Assembly: GCA_016791425.1 (NCBI GenBank)
Contig: JAEUMQ010000023.1
Location: 146,758 to 210,757 of the forward strand
Direction: 5' to 3'
DNA: 64,000 nt
Source: Hyphomonadaceae bacterium
Lineage (GTDB): Bacteria > Pseudomonadota > Alphaproteobacteria > Caulobacterales > Aquidulcibacteraceae
Shown here: one piece after another, positions 34,948-43,230 of the stretch
Position numbering within the stretch: the first letter of the stretch is position 1
Layout: every line of letters begins with the position of its first letter
Notes under the pieces: generated by a model
What the model was told of the DNA's origin: nothing
Database searches by the model: none
The model's input: the letters and a program-made list of their open reading frames with translations, nothing else
Made by a program: the position numbers and the translations under genes

Positions 34948-35460
34948 ATGAAGAAGCTTGTTATCGCCGCCGCGGCCGCGATGACCGTGCTGAGCCCGCT
35001 CGCGGCAACGAGCGCCTCGGCGGATCCGCGCGACTACCGCCAAGGCTATCGCGAAGGGGACCGGCGCGGCGATTGGGATCGCGGCGATCGCTATGACCGC
35101 CGGGATGATCGGCGCGATTATCGTCGCGGCTACCGCGAAGGCTATCGGCACGATCGCTGGGATGATCGCCGCTACAACGGCTATTACTACCAGAACCGCT
35201 GGAACTACGGCCCGCCCCCGTCCGCCTATTACGGGCGGCCAGGCTTCCGCGCAGACTATCGCGACTGGCGCCGCGGCGACCGCCTCCCGGGTTACTACCG
35301 GTCCCGCTATATTGTCGTGCGCGACTATGACCGCTACGGCCTCAGGTATCCGCCGCGCGGCTACCATTGGGTCCGCGACGATCGCGGCGGTTACCTGCTG
35401 GTCGGCATCGCGACCGGCATCATCCTCGGCAGCATGCTTGACGGCTACGGCCGCTACTAA
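34948..35460 (+). CDS. RcnB-family periplasmic protein
   Basis: This 170-residue protein has a signal peptide (KKLVIAAAAAMTVLSPLAATSASA), an Arg/Asp/Tyr-rich repetitive segment (about 27-80), and the RcnB signature near the C-terminus: WRRGDRLPGYYRSRYIVVRDYDRYGLRYPPRGYHWVR (in order about 107-142), then a short hydrophobic GIATGIILGSML. RcnB in enterics moderates nickel and cobalt export; in alphaproteobacteria the family is common and unassigned. AAGGAG precedes the start. Confidence 0.82.
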   Translation: MKKLVIAAAAAMTVLSPLAATSASADPRDYRQGYREGDRRGDWDRGDRYDRRDDRRDYRRGYREGYRHDRWDDRRYNGYYYQNRWNYGPPPSAYYGRPGFRADYRDWRRGDRLPGYYRSRYIVVRDYDRYGLRYPPRGYHWVRDDRGGYLLVGIATGIILGSMLDGYGRY

Positions 35461-35482
35461 GCGCCAACCAACCCGGCACGCG

Positions 35483-35508
35483 CCGCCCCGGAAGGGATTC
35501 CGGGGCGG
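35483..35508 (+). terminator. Hairpin after RcnB-like gene
   Basis: An 11-pair perfect stem with a GGGA loop lies 23 bases after the RcnB-like stop, flanked by AACCAAC and GTTGGTT, which can extend the helix. Only two T follow immediately. Confidence 0.55.
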
Positions 35509-35618
35509 TTCGCGTTGGTTGCGTCGTCATTCAGATCTCTCACCGCTTCGTGCACGGCAACTTCTTGGAAACCAAGTTGGCTGCATTGTGAGCGTCCAGG
35601 CGCCGGGGGAGCTCTGCA

Positions 35619-35837
35619 ATGCTGGCTTATCTTTGGTTCTGTGTGATGCTGAGAGCTGTTTCTCCCGGCGCCGACGAGATCATCACCCGCTATAATCGCG
35701 CGATGGAGGCGTTCCTGTCGGCCGGCATGGACTCGATGCCCGCTCCGGCGCTCGCGGCCGTCGCCGACCTGCCGGAGGCGACGCCGGTGCACGGGATGCA
35801 GCACAAGCTCGAGCGTGCGTTCCGCCGCTACGCCTGA
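35619..35837 (+). CDS. Hypothetical protein, 72 aa
   Basis: The ATG is preceded by GGGGGAG. Third codon positions are almost all G or C from about codon 15 on, as in the neighbouring real genes, which argues that it is translated. The sequence starts hydrophobic, then helical (EIITRYNRAMEAFL) with a basic C-terminus. I do not recognise a family. It lies in the gap 35461-35843, which otherwise holds only the RcnB hairpin. Confidence 0.45.
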   Translation: MLAYLWFCVMLRAVSPGADEIITRYNRAMEAFLSAGMDSMPAPALAAVADLPEATPVHGMQHKLERAFRRYA

Positions 35838-35843
35838 GCCGCG

Positions 35844-36197
35844 CTAGTCGAACGCGTCGGCGGCGGCGGTAAATCCGAACATTCCGTAAAGCATCGCCAC
35901 GGCTATGAGCGCTGCGAAGATCGCGCCGACGCCCCACAAGCCGAAGCGCAACAGCCGCCGGGCGTCAGATCGCGCCGCCAACTGGATCGCCAGATCGATA
36001 GGATAGGCCGCGCAATAGGCCAGGTTGGCGGCCACCGCCAAGAACAGCAGCGTCGGCGCCATGGCGAGCCATTGCTCCCACCGTTCGCCGGTGGCGAATG
36101 CTCCGATGAGCACGATGAGCGCCAGGAGCAGATTGTACGGCAGCCGTGCGACCTCCCAGAAGCGGATCGCCTCCATGATGTTCGCGCGCGTGAGCAT
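35844..36197 (-). CDS. Small multi-pass membrane protein, 117 aa
   Basis: About three membrane helices are visible (residues 18-37, 44-66, 86-110). The start at 36197 follows AAGGAG. No known domain is recognised. It converges on the 72-residue hypothetical protein and diverges from the DUF6492-type gene. Confidence 0.65.
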   Translation of the reverse strand: MLTRANIMEAIRFWEVARLPYNLLLALIVLIGAFATGERWEQWLAMAPTLLFLAVAANLAYCAAYPIDLAIQLAARSDARRLLRFGLWGVGAIFAALIAVAMLYGMFGFTAAADAFD

Positions 36198-36301
36198 TCC
36201 GTCAGGGCTCCTTGCCCCATGGTCTTGAACGAAGGCGCGCGAGGCGTCGAGGGGGCGTTCCTGCTCGCCGACTTCTAAGCCGCGCGCTATCTAGCTGCAC
36301 C

Positions 36302-37264
36302 TTGACCCAATACTCGCTTGCCACGGTCGTGTTTGAGGGGGACGTGCACGCCTTGGAGCTGCAGGCCCGTTCCCTCCGGCGCTATTGCTCCCCCGAGCTT
36401 TTCTCCACGATCCTGGTCGTTGACAATAGTGCGCGCGTGACGCCCGCCTCCCACCGCGAGCGCCTCCTTGAGGCGTATGGGGCGCTCGCCCCGAAGGTTC
36501 AGTTCGTGGATCGAAGCTCGCTGGGGACACTGCGCGGGGTGGACGGCTGGTGGCGTCAGCAGGTTCTCAAGATCAAGGTCGCGGAAATCGTCCAGACCGA
36601 GCGCTACATCGTCCTCGACGCGAAGAACCACTTGGTCCGGCCGCTCACACGCGAGTGTTTTCAAACGCACGACGGGCGCATGAAGATGGGCGTCCACAGC
36701 TATTCGGGGCACTCCCTTCGGCGCCACCTGGAACGGGCGCTTGACTATTTCGGGATGGCCAAGGAGCCGAGCTTGGAGCGGTTCTCAGCCACAACGCCTC
36801 CGTTCGCTTTCGACACCGCGACGGTGCGCGAGCTTATCGCTTGGGTTAGCAAGCGGGAAGGGACGCCCTACGAGCGGGTTGTTGTCGCGCGGGGGCTTAC
36901 TGAGTTCTTTCTCTACGGCGCTTTCGTTCGCAGCCAAGGGCGCTTCGATCAGCTCTATTGCGAAGATGAGAGCGCGAGTGCTGCGATTTGGCGCGGCCGC
37001 GCGACCGCCGAAGCGTGTGCGGAAGCGATTGCCGTTTCGCATGCGACCCAAACGCCCTGGTTTAGCATACAACGTGACGCGGTTCCAAAGTTGGGGCGCT
37101 CCGCGCGCGATCTGGTCGCCGAGTTCTGGACCGACCGAGGACTCTTCCTCAACAAGAGCGCCAGCGCAGCGTTCCTGACGCTCCTCCGGCGCGCGGCGCT
37201 ATTCCATCTGGTCAGGAGCTTGCCGGCGCGCGCCATGCGACGCGCCGGGCTGCGCCGCGTCTAG
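36302..37264 (+). CDS. DUF6492-like protein (glycosyltransferase-related)
   Basis: About 320 residues if read from TTG at 36302, where the sequence TQYSLATVVFEGDVHALELQARSL begins the fold. Family-like pieces are ILVVDNSARVTP, YIVLDAKNHLVRPL and TEFFLYGAF. The DAKNHL segment sits where nucleotide-sugar enzymes have their metal-binding acid pair, so a GT-A-like role is possible. No ATG or strong ribosome site is present at that start, and an upstream in-frame ATG (36212) gives a low-complexity extension. The gene has more T-ending codons than its neighbours, which may mean recent transfer. It converges on gatB. Confidence 0.6.
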   Translation: MTQYSLATVVFEGDVHALELQARSLRRYCSPELFSTILVVDNSARVTPASHRERLLEAYGALAPKVQFVDRSSLGTLRGVDGWWRQQVLKIKVAEIVQTERYIVLDAKNHLVRPLTRECFQTHDGRMKMGVHSYSGHSLRRHLERALDYFGMAKEPSLERFSATTPPFAFDTATVRELIAWVSKREGTPYERVVVARGLTEFFLYGAFVRSQGRFDQLYCEDESASAAIWRGRATAEACAEAIAVSHATQTPWFSIQRDAVPKLGRSARDLVAEFWTDRGLFLNKSASAAFLTLLRRAALFHLVRSLPARAMRRAGLRRV

Positions 37265-37268
37265 CTCG

Positions 37269-38753
37269 CTAAACCCCGAGCTTCGCCTTGAGGATCTGAT
37301 TGACGATCTGCGGGTTGGCCTTGCCGCCGGTCGCCTTCATCGCCTGACCGACCCACCAGCCGAAGGCTTTCGGGTTCTTCTTCACGTCCTCGACCTTGTC
37401 GGGGTTCGCGGCGAGGAGATCGTCGATCGCCTTTTCAATGGCGCCGGTGTCGGTGACCTGCTTCAGGCCTTCGCGCTCTACGATCGCGGCAGGATCATCC
37501 CCCGTCTCGAACATCTTGGCGAAGACGTCCTTGGCGATCTTGCCGTTGATCACGCTCTCCTGGATGAGCCCCAGGAGTGCGCCCAATTGCTCGGCCTTCA
37601 CGGGCGAGGCGGAGAGCTCAAGCCCGGCCTTGTTGAGCGCACCGAACAATTCCTGCGTCACCCAGTTCGCGGCGAGCTTGGCGTCGCGGCCCTTCGCAAC
37701 GGTCTCGAAATACGCCGCGGATTCTGAATCGCCCGACAGCACGCCGGCGTCATAGGCGGTAAGCCCGTAGCTCTCCATGAAGCGGCGCTTCTTCGCGTCC
37801 GGCAGCTCCGGCAGCGACGCGCGGATCTCGTCGATCCATTTCTGCTCGATCTCCAGCGGCAGCAGATCGGGATCGGGGAAGTAGCGGTAATCGTGCGCGT
37901 CTTCCTTCGAGCGCATCGTGCGCGTCTCGCCGGTATTGGCGTCGAAGAGCCGCGTCTCCTGATCGATCTTGCCGCCCTCCTCCAGGATATCGATCTGGCG
38001 GCGCGCCTCGAATTCGATGGCTTGGGCCATGAAGCGCACCGAGTTGACGTTCTTGATCTCGCAGCGCGTGCCCCATTCCTTGGTGCCGGCGCGGCGCACC
38101 GAGACGTTCACGTCGGCGCGCATGGAGCCTTCCTCCATGTTGCCGTCGCAAGTGCCGAGCGCGCGGACGATCGCGCGAAGCTTGTTGAAATAGGCGCCGG
38201 CCTCTTTCGCCGAGCGCATGTCCGGGCGCGAGACGATCTCCATCAGCGCGACGCCGGCGCGATTGAGATCGACGAACGTCTCGGAGGGCGAGAGATCATG
38301 GATCGACTTGCCCGCGTCCTGCTCCAGGTGCAGCCGCTCGATGCGGATCGTCACCGGCGCCTCGTCGACCTCGATCTCGACTTCGCCCTCCCCGACGATC
38401 GGCTCCTTGAACTGGGAGATCTGATATCCGGCCGGCAGATCGGGATAGAAATAGTTCTTCCGGTCGAAGCGCGAGAAGGTGTTGATCTGCGCGTTGAGAC
38501 CAAGGCCCGTGCGGATCGCCTGCTCGACGCAGTATTTGTTGATCACCGGCAGCATGCCCGGCATCGCGGCATCCACGAGGCTCACATGCGCGTTCGGCGC
38601 GCCGCCATAGGCGGCCGAGGCGCCCGAAAAGAGCTTCGCCTGCGAGGTGACCTGGGCGTGCACCTCGAGGCCGATGATCACTTCCCAGGCGCCCTTCGCG
38701 CCGTCAATCAGCTGGTCCTTGCGGGCCGAGCGCACGTCTAGTTCGGTCGTCAT
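37269..38753 (-). CDS. gatB: Aspartyl/glutamyl-tRNA amidotransferase subunit B
   Basis: The 494-residue subunit recognises misacylated Glu-tRNA(Gln) or Asp-tRNA(Asn) and activates the acid for amidation. [26 protein letters not shown] and [14 protein letters not shown] [17 protein letters not shown] motifs are clear, and the C-terminal helical tail domain ends in [20 protein letters not shown]. Its length is typical. It is separated from gatC and gatA by more than 6 kb, all on the same strand but with opposing genes between, so it is not in their operon. Confidence 0.96.
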   Translation of the reverse strand: MTTELDVRSARKDQLIDGAKGAWEVIIGLEVHAQVTSQAKLFSGASAAYGGAPNAHVSLVDAAMPGMLPVINKYCVEQAIRTGLGLNAQINTFSRFDRKNYFYPDLPAGYQISQFKEPIVGEGEVEIEVDEAPVTIRIERLHLEQDAGKSIHDLSPSETFVDLNRAGVALMEIVSRPDMRSAKEAGAYFNKLRAIVRALGTCDGNMEEGSMRADVNVSVRRAGTKEWGTRCEIKNVNSVRFMAQAIEFEARRQIDILEEGGKIDQETRLFDANTGETRTMRSKEDAHDYRYFPDPDLLPLEIEQKWIDEIRASLPELPDAKKRRFMESYGLTAYDAGVLSGDSESAAYFETVAKGRDAKLAANWVTQELFGALNKAGLELSASPVKAEQLGALLGLIQESVINGKIAKDVFAKMFETGDDPAAIVEREGLKQVTDTGAIEKAIDDLLAANPDKVEDVKKNPKAFGWWVGQAMKATGGKANPQIVNQILKAKLGV

Positions 38754-38803
38754 AAGGGCTATTTAGGCGGTTCGCGTCCGCCCGTCACCGCCCGGGGGCC
38801 CGC

Positions 38804-39238
38804 CTAATCCGTGACGAGGTTGCCCAGAAGGTCCTCGGTGCGCTCCACGCGGACGAGCACGGCGAACCCCTTCTTCTCCGGGTCGGAATTCTTTTCCGGA
38901 TCGATCAGCCGGCGCCAGACCTCGTCATAGAATTGGCCGGACTTGTGGATCGAGGCGATCCCGTAGAAGCGCACCAGGCCGCCAATGGGGAGCACGCCCG
39001 ATTCCTTCAGGCCCCAATTGTGCAGGTACACGGTCACCTTCGAGCCGTCGTGCAGGTTGGCGTTGGTCGATCCGCGGCCCCGCTCCCAGATCGAAAGATG
39101 GTCGTCGTCGAACGCCTGCACGCTGCCGCGCGGGGTCACCTGGGCGTAGCCGTTGGGCAGCACTGTCGCCACCAAACAGGGGGTCTGCGGGAAAGCCGCC
39201 ATGATCGGTTGGTGCAGTTTCTTCGGAATGGTCGCCAT
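38804..39238 (-). CDS. Pyridoxamine 5'-phosphate oxidase-family flavoprotein
   Basis: A 144-residue split-barrel protein: CLVATVLPNGYAQVTPRGSVQAFDDDHLSIWERG carries the FMN-binding start of the family, followed by VTVYLHNW and LVRFYGIASIHKSGQFYDEVW. Such small members bind FMN, F420 or heme and are often annotated as general-stress or nitroreductase-like proteins. The second of two adjacent ATGs (39238) is better spaced from GGGAGG. Its upstream gap contains a strong minus-strand terminator (see 39332). Confidence 0.78.
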   Translation of the reverse strand: MATIPKKLHQPIMAAFPQTPCLVATVLPNGYAQVTPRGSVQAFDDDHLSIWERGRGSTNANLHDGSKVTVYLHNWGLKESGVLPIGGLVRFYGIASIHKSGQFYDEVWRRLIDPEKNSDPEKKGFAVLVRVERTEDLLGNLVTD

Positions 39239-39331
39239 CATGCCCTCCCAACAGCCCGGCTACTTGTTGCCGATGTAACAGAAGGCCGCGGGGAATTCTC
39301 CCCCCTTTCCGCGCGCCGAAGACGGGGCGAC

Positions 39332-39470
39332 CAAAAAAAAATCGCCCCCGCGGCAGGGATGGCGCGGGGGCGAGGAATTGGGAGGAGGTTGAACGCTTCC
39401 CCTCAAGCAAGAACTCTGCCGGCTCGTTTCGCCCAGGTTTTGTCCCGAACTGGCCCGCGCCCCGCGACGG
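39332..39470 (-). ncRNA. Candidate small RNA with CCUCCUCCC motif and intrinsic terminator
   Basis: In the 308-base gap 39239-39546 the minus strand carries an intrinsic terminator: CGCCCCCGCG (39372-39363) pairs fully with CGCGGGGGCG (39352-39343) over a 10-base loop, followed by nine T (39341-39333). Just before it lies CCTCCTCCC (39388-39380), an anti-Shine-Dalgarno motif known from alphaproteobacterial stress small RNAs. No minus-strand gene lies upstream that would need this terminator. The 5' end is not defined; 39470 is an estimate and no clear promoter was found. Confidence 0.5.
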
Positions 39471-39546
39471 CGGCGGCGGCTCGGCCCACCCGCAGTGGCG
39501 CGATCTGTGCGTGAGCGGGCGGAAGAACAGGCGGGAACCCCAGACA

Positions 39547-40089
39547 ATGATGGGCGAAGAGACGTTTCACCCCGACACACGGGCGCTGCTGCAGTATGGC
39601 CGCGCGCTGGCGGGCGGCCCGTCCCCGCCGCACGCGGGCGGCGCCGACGCAGTCGTGGAGCGGCTCTTCGTGCTGGAGCATATTCCCGCCAAGGAGGGAT
39701 GGGGGCGCCTCTCCATCCGCAGCTTCGGGCAGGAGCTCATCGCCCTGTTCGGCCGCGACCTGAAGGAAACCGACTTCGCCGACCTCTGGCTTAAGGGCGA
39801 CCTCGCGCTCCTCAACGCCTTCCTCGCAGCGTGCGCCGGCGCCGGTGAGCCGGGGATCCTGCGCGTCGCGGCCGAGGCCGAGACGGGCGACCGGCTCGGG
39901 GCGGAGGTCCTGCTCACGCCGCTTGCGCCGATCCCCTCGCAAGCGGAGCGCTATCTGGGCCTCTTCCAGCCGCTCGGGGGTGAAGCCTTCTGGGGCGGGC
40001 GCTCGATCGCGCGCCTGCGGCTCGGATCGCTGCATCCGCCGAAGGCGAAGCTGCCGCGCCCGGTGCGGCTTGTCGTCTCCAACGCCTGA
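39547..40089 (+). CDS. PAS-domain protein (PAS_5 type)
   Basis: About 180 residues with one domain: HPDTRALLQYGRAL, RLSIRSFGQELIALFGRDLKETDFADLWL, and YLGLFQPLGG fit the alphaproteobacterial PAS_5 family, which includes MopJ-like cell-cycle/stress proteins. No output domain is present. ATG 39547 is chosen; a GTG at 39511 would add 12 residues. It precedes a PilZ and a GYF-domain gene on the same strand, with short gaps, so it may act with them in c-di-GMP-linked signalling. Confidence 0.75.
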   Translation: MMGEETFHPDTRALLQYGRALAGGPSPPHAGGADAVVERLFVLEHIPAKEGWGRLSIRSFGQELIALFGRDLKETDFADLWLKGDLALLNAFLAACAGAGEPGILRVAAEAETGDRLGAEVLLTPLAPIPSQAERYLGLFQPLGGEAFWGGRSIARLRLGSLHPPKAKLPRPVRLVVSNA

Positions 40090-40135
40090 GCCCCGGTTAG
40101 GCTTTCTTCACCGAACCAGCGTCAGCGTGCGCACT

Positions 40136-40789
40136 ATGTCGGCGAACGCTGCGATTCCCCTCTCGAGCGCCCTCCAGCGCTACCAAAGCCTCCGCGCCAC
40201 GCCGCAGGAGCGGCGCCGCTTCCGCCGCCTCCGGCTCGTCGTCGGGGGGCGGCTGATGGACGAGAGCGGCCGCGAAAGCGACTGCCGAACCGAAGACGTC
40301 TCGCCGGGCGACGTGCGGATCGCCTCGCCGGCCAATCTGCCGCAGCATTCGCGGGTCGTGCTCTATCTCGACGAGATCGGCCGGGTGTCCGGGCGCATCG
40401 TGCGCGTCTGCGGCGACCGCGAATACGCCATCGTGTTCGACGCCTCCACCCACAAGAAGGAAAAGCTCGCCGAGCGGCTCACCTGGCTCGTCAGCAAGGA
40501 CGCGCTCAAGCTCACGCAGGAGGACGCGCCGCCGGCGCCGCGCGCTGAGGGGCGCGGAGAAGTGGAGATCGAGATCGATGGCGGCGGAACCATCGTAGGG
40601 GAAGCGATCGACTTCTCACTCGCCGGCGTCACGGTGCGCACCCCGCAGCCGGCCCCGCGCATCGGATCATGGGTGCGCGTCGGCGCGATCGACGGGCGCG
40701 TCTCGCGGCTGATCGAAGGCGGCTTCGCCATCGATTTCACGTCCTTGGCGCCGCGCGAACCCATGCTGCGCGACACCTCTTCAGAGTAA
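40136..40789 (+). CDS. Tandem PilZ-domain protein
   Basis: The 217-residue protein has two PilZ-like modules. The first has the RxxxR arginines (R27-R32), but its second motif reads D54-V-S-P-G-D where D-x-S-x-x-G is expected, so it is shifted by one residue. The second, about 138-217, keeps D159-F-S-L-A-G (D-x-S-x-x-G) but lacks a clear RxxxR. c-di-GMP binding is therefore plausible but imperfect. It sits between the PAS_5 and GYF_2 genes. The start has no strong ribosome site; GTG three codons earlier is possible. Confidence 0.72.
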   Translation: MSANAAIPLSSALQRYQSLRATPQERRRFRRLRLVVGGRLMDESGRESDCRTEDVSPGDVRIASPANLPQHSRVVLYLDEIGRVSGRIVRVCGDREYAIVFDASTHKKEKLAERLTWLVSKDALKLTQEDAPPAPRAEGRGEVEIEIDGGGTIVGEAIDFSLAGVTVRTPQPAPRIGSWVRVGAIDGRVSRLIEGGFAIDFTSLAPREPMLRDTSSE

Positions 40790-40855
40790 ACGGCGCGCTA
40801 GCCATATTGGCCCCGGGCTTGCTTCGCTCACCTCGTGTTAACGAGGCGATGAAGC

Positions 40856-41533
40856 ATGCCGCGCAGTCCTGTGTTCTTTTCGGACAAAACCGACACTAAC
40901 GGTTCGTTTGCCGACGTGGCCCATAAGGTTAACGACCCTAAAGGCGCGCCGCTGGCCAAGGCGCGCGCTTCGGAGGCAATGGTGCAGCCCGCGACGCAGA
41001 GCGCCCGCGAAGAATGGTGGATCCAGGTGCGCGGCAGCGCGTACGGCCCCTATTCGGTCAAGCAGGTCCGCGCCTTCGTCGGCGAAGGGCGCGTGCGCAT
41101 GAACACCCTCGTCGCACGCGACCGCATGGGCCCGTGGTTCGAAGCGCGGCGCGAAGGCGCGCTCTCCGATGCGCTCACACAGGCGCGCCCAGACGCGGCC
41201 AACGGCAATGCCGAGACCGGTCCCGCCGCCAAGGTCGCCAACCTCTTCATCTCCGCCGAAATCCATTCCGGCGCCTGGAACGCGTTTCTGGCGGCGATCG
41301 AGCGGATGGGCCGCGTCGCGGAACTCGCGCCGGGCTTCTGGCTCGTGCGCTCACCGTTCAGCGCGGGTGTCATTCGCAATACGCTTTCGCAAACGCTGGA
41401 GCGCGGCGACCGCTTCGTCGTGATCGACGCCACGCGCGACCGCCTCGCATGGTTCAACATGGGGCCGGGCGTCGATGTCGCGATCCGCGAGATCTGGAAC
41501 GCGCCGATCGACACCACGAAGTACGCGCCCTGA
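40856..41533 (+). CDS. GYF_2-domain protein
   Basis: This 225-residue soluble protein has a GYF_2 (DUF4339) module at about 53-100 (WWIQVRGSAYGPYSVKQVRAFVGEGRVR). A second mixed alpha/beta region follows (about 130-225: AKVANLFISAEIHSGAWNAF, WLVRSPFSAGVIRNTL, DRFVVIDATRDRLAWFN) that I cannot place. GYF modules bind proline-rich peptides. It is 66 bases after the PilZ gene and converges on the gamma-carbonic anhydrase gene. Confidence 0.72.
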   Translation: MPRSPVFFSDKTDTNGSFADVAHKVNDPKGAPLAKARASEAMVQPATQSAREEWWIQVRGSAYGPYSVKQVRAFVGEGRVRMNTLVARDRMGPWFEARREGALSDALTQARPDAANGNAETGPAAKVANLFISAEIHSGAWNAFLAAIERMGRVAELAPGFWLVRSPFSAGVIRNTLSQTLERGDRFVVIDATRDRLAWFNMGPGVDVAIREIWNAPIDTTKYAP

Positions 41534-41572
41534 CTCCGACGTCTTCCGCTTGCGGGGGCGGAGGGAAAGCGT

Positions 41573-42109
41573 TCAGTTCCTCGAGCTGACGCGCAAATCG
41601 CGGACGTAGCGCTTCCAATTCTCGACATAGTGCATCGCGCTCAGCGCAAAGAGCGAGCGCTGCGCCTCGCTCACTTCCTTGATCGCACGCGCGGGCGCGC
41701 CGGTGATCAGGAAGCCTTCGGGAAAGCGCTTGTTCTCCGTCACCAGAGCGGCCGCGCCCACCAGGCAATAGCTTGGAATCACCGAGTGATTGAGCACCGT
41801 CGCCTTGATGCCGATCAGCGCATTGTCGGCCACGGTGCAGCCATGCAGCATGGCTTGGTGCCCGATCGTGACGTTCGCGCCAATCGTCAGCGGCGCGCCC
41901 ATGTCCGTGTGCAGCACCGCGCCGTCCTGCACGTTGGAGTTCTCGCCGATCACGATCGGATCATTGTCGCCGCGCAGAACGGCGCCCCACCACACCGATG
42001 CATTCTTCTTCAGCACGACACGGCCGATCACAACGGCCGTCGGCGCCACCCAGAAGGCGCCGTCCTCTTCGACCTCGAGATCGGCGTCGGCCAAGGCATA
42101 GACGGTCAT
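41573..42109 (-). CDS. Gamma-carbonic anhydrase-family hexapeptide protein
   Basis: A 178-residue left-handed beta-helix protein with repeated hexapeptides (VVIGRVVLKKNASVWWGAVLRG, IGENSNVQDGAVLHTDMG, IGANVTIGHQAMLHGC). The three zinc-type His residues are in HTDMG, GHQA and LHGC, as in gamma-carbonic anhydrases and YrdA-like proteins. The C-terminal helix packs along the helix. Enzyme activity is possible but many relatives are inactive. The start lies 75 bases from the first hairpin of the phoH leader. Confidence 0.87.
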   Translation of the reverse strand: MTVYALADADLEVEEDGAFWVAPTAVVIGRVVLKKNASVWWGAVLRGDNDPIVIGENSNVQDGAVLHTDMGAPLTIGANVTIGHQAMLHGCTVADNALIGIKATVLNHSVIPSYCLVGAAALVTENKRFPEGFLITGAPARAIKEVSEAQRSLFALSAMHYVENWKRYVRDLRVSSRN

Positions 42110-42189
42110 GTCGGAGACTTTCGCATTTCATGGAACCTTCATTTCGGGAGCAACGCGTCGTTAACGCGTCTCTGGCGTAATGCTTTGAG

Positions 42190-42369
42190 ATCGGGCTTCG
42201 GTCCCAGTCAAGACACTCGGCTCCGGGCTTCGGAGCCGTCGCGAAGGAGGCGGCGTGACCGCTTGGCGCATGGTCGGGGCGCCTTTCGCCCCGAGATCAG
42301 CAGCAGCTTCGAGCGGCGTCCTCCGTACCGCTGATGAATCCGCCGCCGGCACACGCCGGCGGCGTTTTT
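42190..42369 (+). ncRNA. Structured leader or small RNA upstream of phoH
   Basis: Three strong hairpins occur in 180 bases: CGGCTCCG-5-CGGAGCCG (42218-42238), CGGGGCG-5-CGCCCCG (42275-42293) and the terminator at 42341-42369. No gene is in this gap. The transcript would end just before phoH, so it is either an independent small RNA or an attenuated leader. The 5' end is a guess. Confidence 0.4.
42341..42369 (+). terminator. Rho-independent terminator upstream of phoH
   Basis: CGCCGCCGGC-ACAC-GCCGGCGGCG is a perfect 10-pair hairpin followed directly by TTTTT. It lies 28 bases before the phoH ATG, so it ends a transcript that begins in the gap after the gamma-carbonic anhydrase gene, or attenuates phoH. 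Confidence 0.8.
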
Positions 42370-42397
42370 GTTTCTCCGACCCAGAAGGGAGTTCGCG

Positions 42398-43141
42398 ATG
42401 ACCAAGCGCTCAACCCGGCGGCCCGCGCGCGACAATGCGCGCAATGCGCAATCCCCGCAGCGCAAGCTGCAAGTGGTGGACGACAATTGGTCGCCGGATC
42501 GCGATCGGGAACAGAGCTTCATCAAGAACGTGCGCGCGAAAAGCGAGGGTCAGCAAGCGTTGTTGAGCGCGATCGACGCGCATTCGCTGGTGCTGGCGCT
42601 CGGCCCAGCCGGCACGGGCAAAACCTATCTCGCGATCACCAAGGCGGTCGAAGCGCTGGAATCGGGCGCGGTCGGACGCATCGTGCTCTCGCGGCCCGCG
42701 GTCGAAGCGGGCGAAAGCATCGGCTTCCTGCCGGGGGCGATGGAAGACAAGCTCGCGCCCTATCTGCGGCCGCTCTATGACGCGCTGCAGGATCGGCTTT
42801 CGCCGAAGCGGCTGAAGGCGCTGATAGCCGAGGGCCTCATCGAGATCGCGCCGATCGGCTTCATGCGCGGCCGCACGCTCAACAACGCGTTCGTGGTGAT
42901 CGACGAGGCGCAGAACTGCACTTACGGCCAGATCAAGATGCTGCTCACGCGGCTCGGCTGGCACTCGAAGATGGTGGTCACCGGCGACCCTGCGCAGACC
43001 GACCTTCTGCCTGAGCTCTCCGGCCTCTCAGACGTCGCGGCGAAGCTCGAAGCGCTTCCCGGCAAGGTCGCGGTGTGCCGCCTCTGCGACACCGACATCG
43101 TGCGTCACCCGCTGGTGGCCTCCATGCTCGGCGTGCTCTGA
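42398..43141 (+). CDS. PhoH-family ATPase
   Basis: This 247-residue P-loop protein has Walker A GPAGTGKT (69-76), RPAVEAGESIGFLPG (about 98-112), Walker B FVVIDEAQN, the sensor VVTGDPAQTDL and the C-terminal VRHPLVASML. It is the short PhoH-like form without a KH domain or PIN domain. Relatives act as RNA helicases or RNA-associated ATPases linked to phosphate or toxin systems, and the role of the short form is open. GAAGGGAG precedes ATG 42398, which is preferred over an earlier in-frame ATG at 42368 that sits in the terminator. Confidence 0.88.
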   Translation: MTKRSTRRPARDNARNAQSPQRKLQVVDDNWSPDRDREQSFIKNVRAKSEGQQALLSAIDAHSLVLALGPAGTGKTYLAITKAVEALESGAVGRIVLSRPAVEAGESIGFLPGAMEDKLAPYLRPLYDALQDRLSPKRLKALIAEGLIEIAPIGFMRGRTLNNAFVVIDEAQNCTYGQIKMLLTRLGWHSKMVVTGDPAQTDLLPELSGLSDVAAKLEALPGKVAVCRLCDTDIVRHPLVASMLGVL

Positions 43142-43175
43142 CCTTTCATCCGTAGGCTGATCTTTCTGACCGGCG

Positions 43176-43200
43176 CGCCCGCCCCTTCTTGGGGCGGGCG
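43176..43200. terminator. Hairpin after phoH
   Basis: CGCCCGCCCC-TTCTT-GGGGCGGGCG is a perfect 10-pair stem 35 bases after the phoH stop. There is no T-run, so termination is uncertain. Confidence 0.5.
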
Positions 43201-43230
43201 GAAGCGCTGATGCTTGCACCGGCGGGATAC

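Noticed and set aside
34980..35160. Repeat-like R/D/Y-rich stretch that might look like a tandem repeat or CRISPR
   Set aside because: It is the low-complexity part of the RcnB-like protein; unit lengths vary and no spacer pattern exists.
39401..39514. Plus-strand reading from a TTG after GGGAGGAGG as a small protein
   Set aside because: The G-rich segment is better explained as the complement of the CCUCCUCCC motif and the peptide is low-complexity.
42271..42401. A 43-codon open frame running into the phoH start
   Set aside because: It crosses the terminator and has no ribosome site; coding is unlikely.
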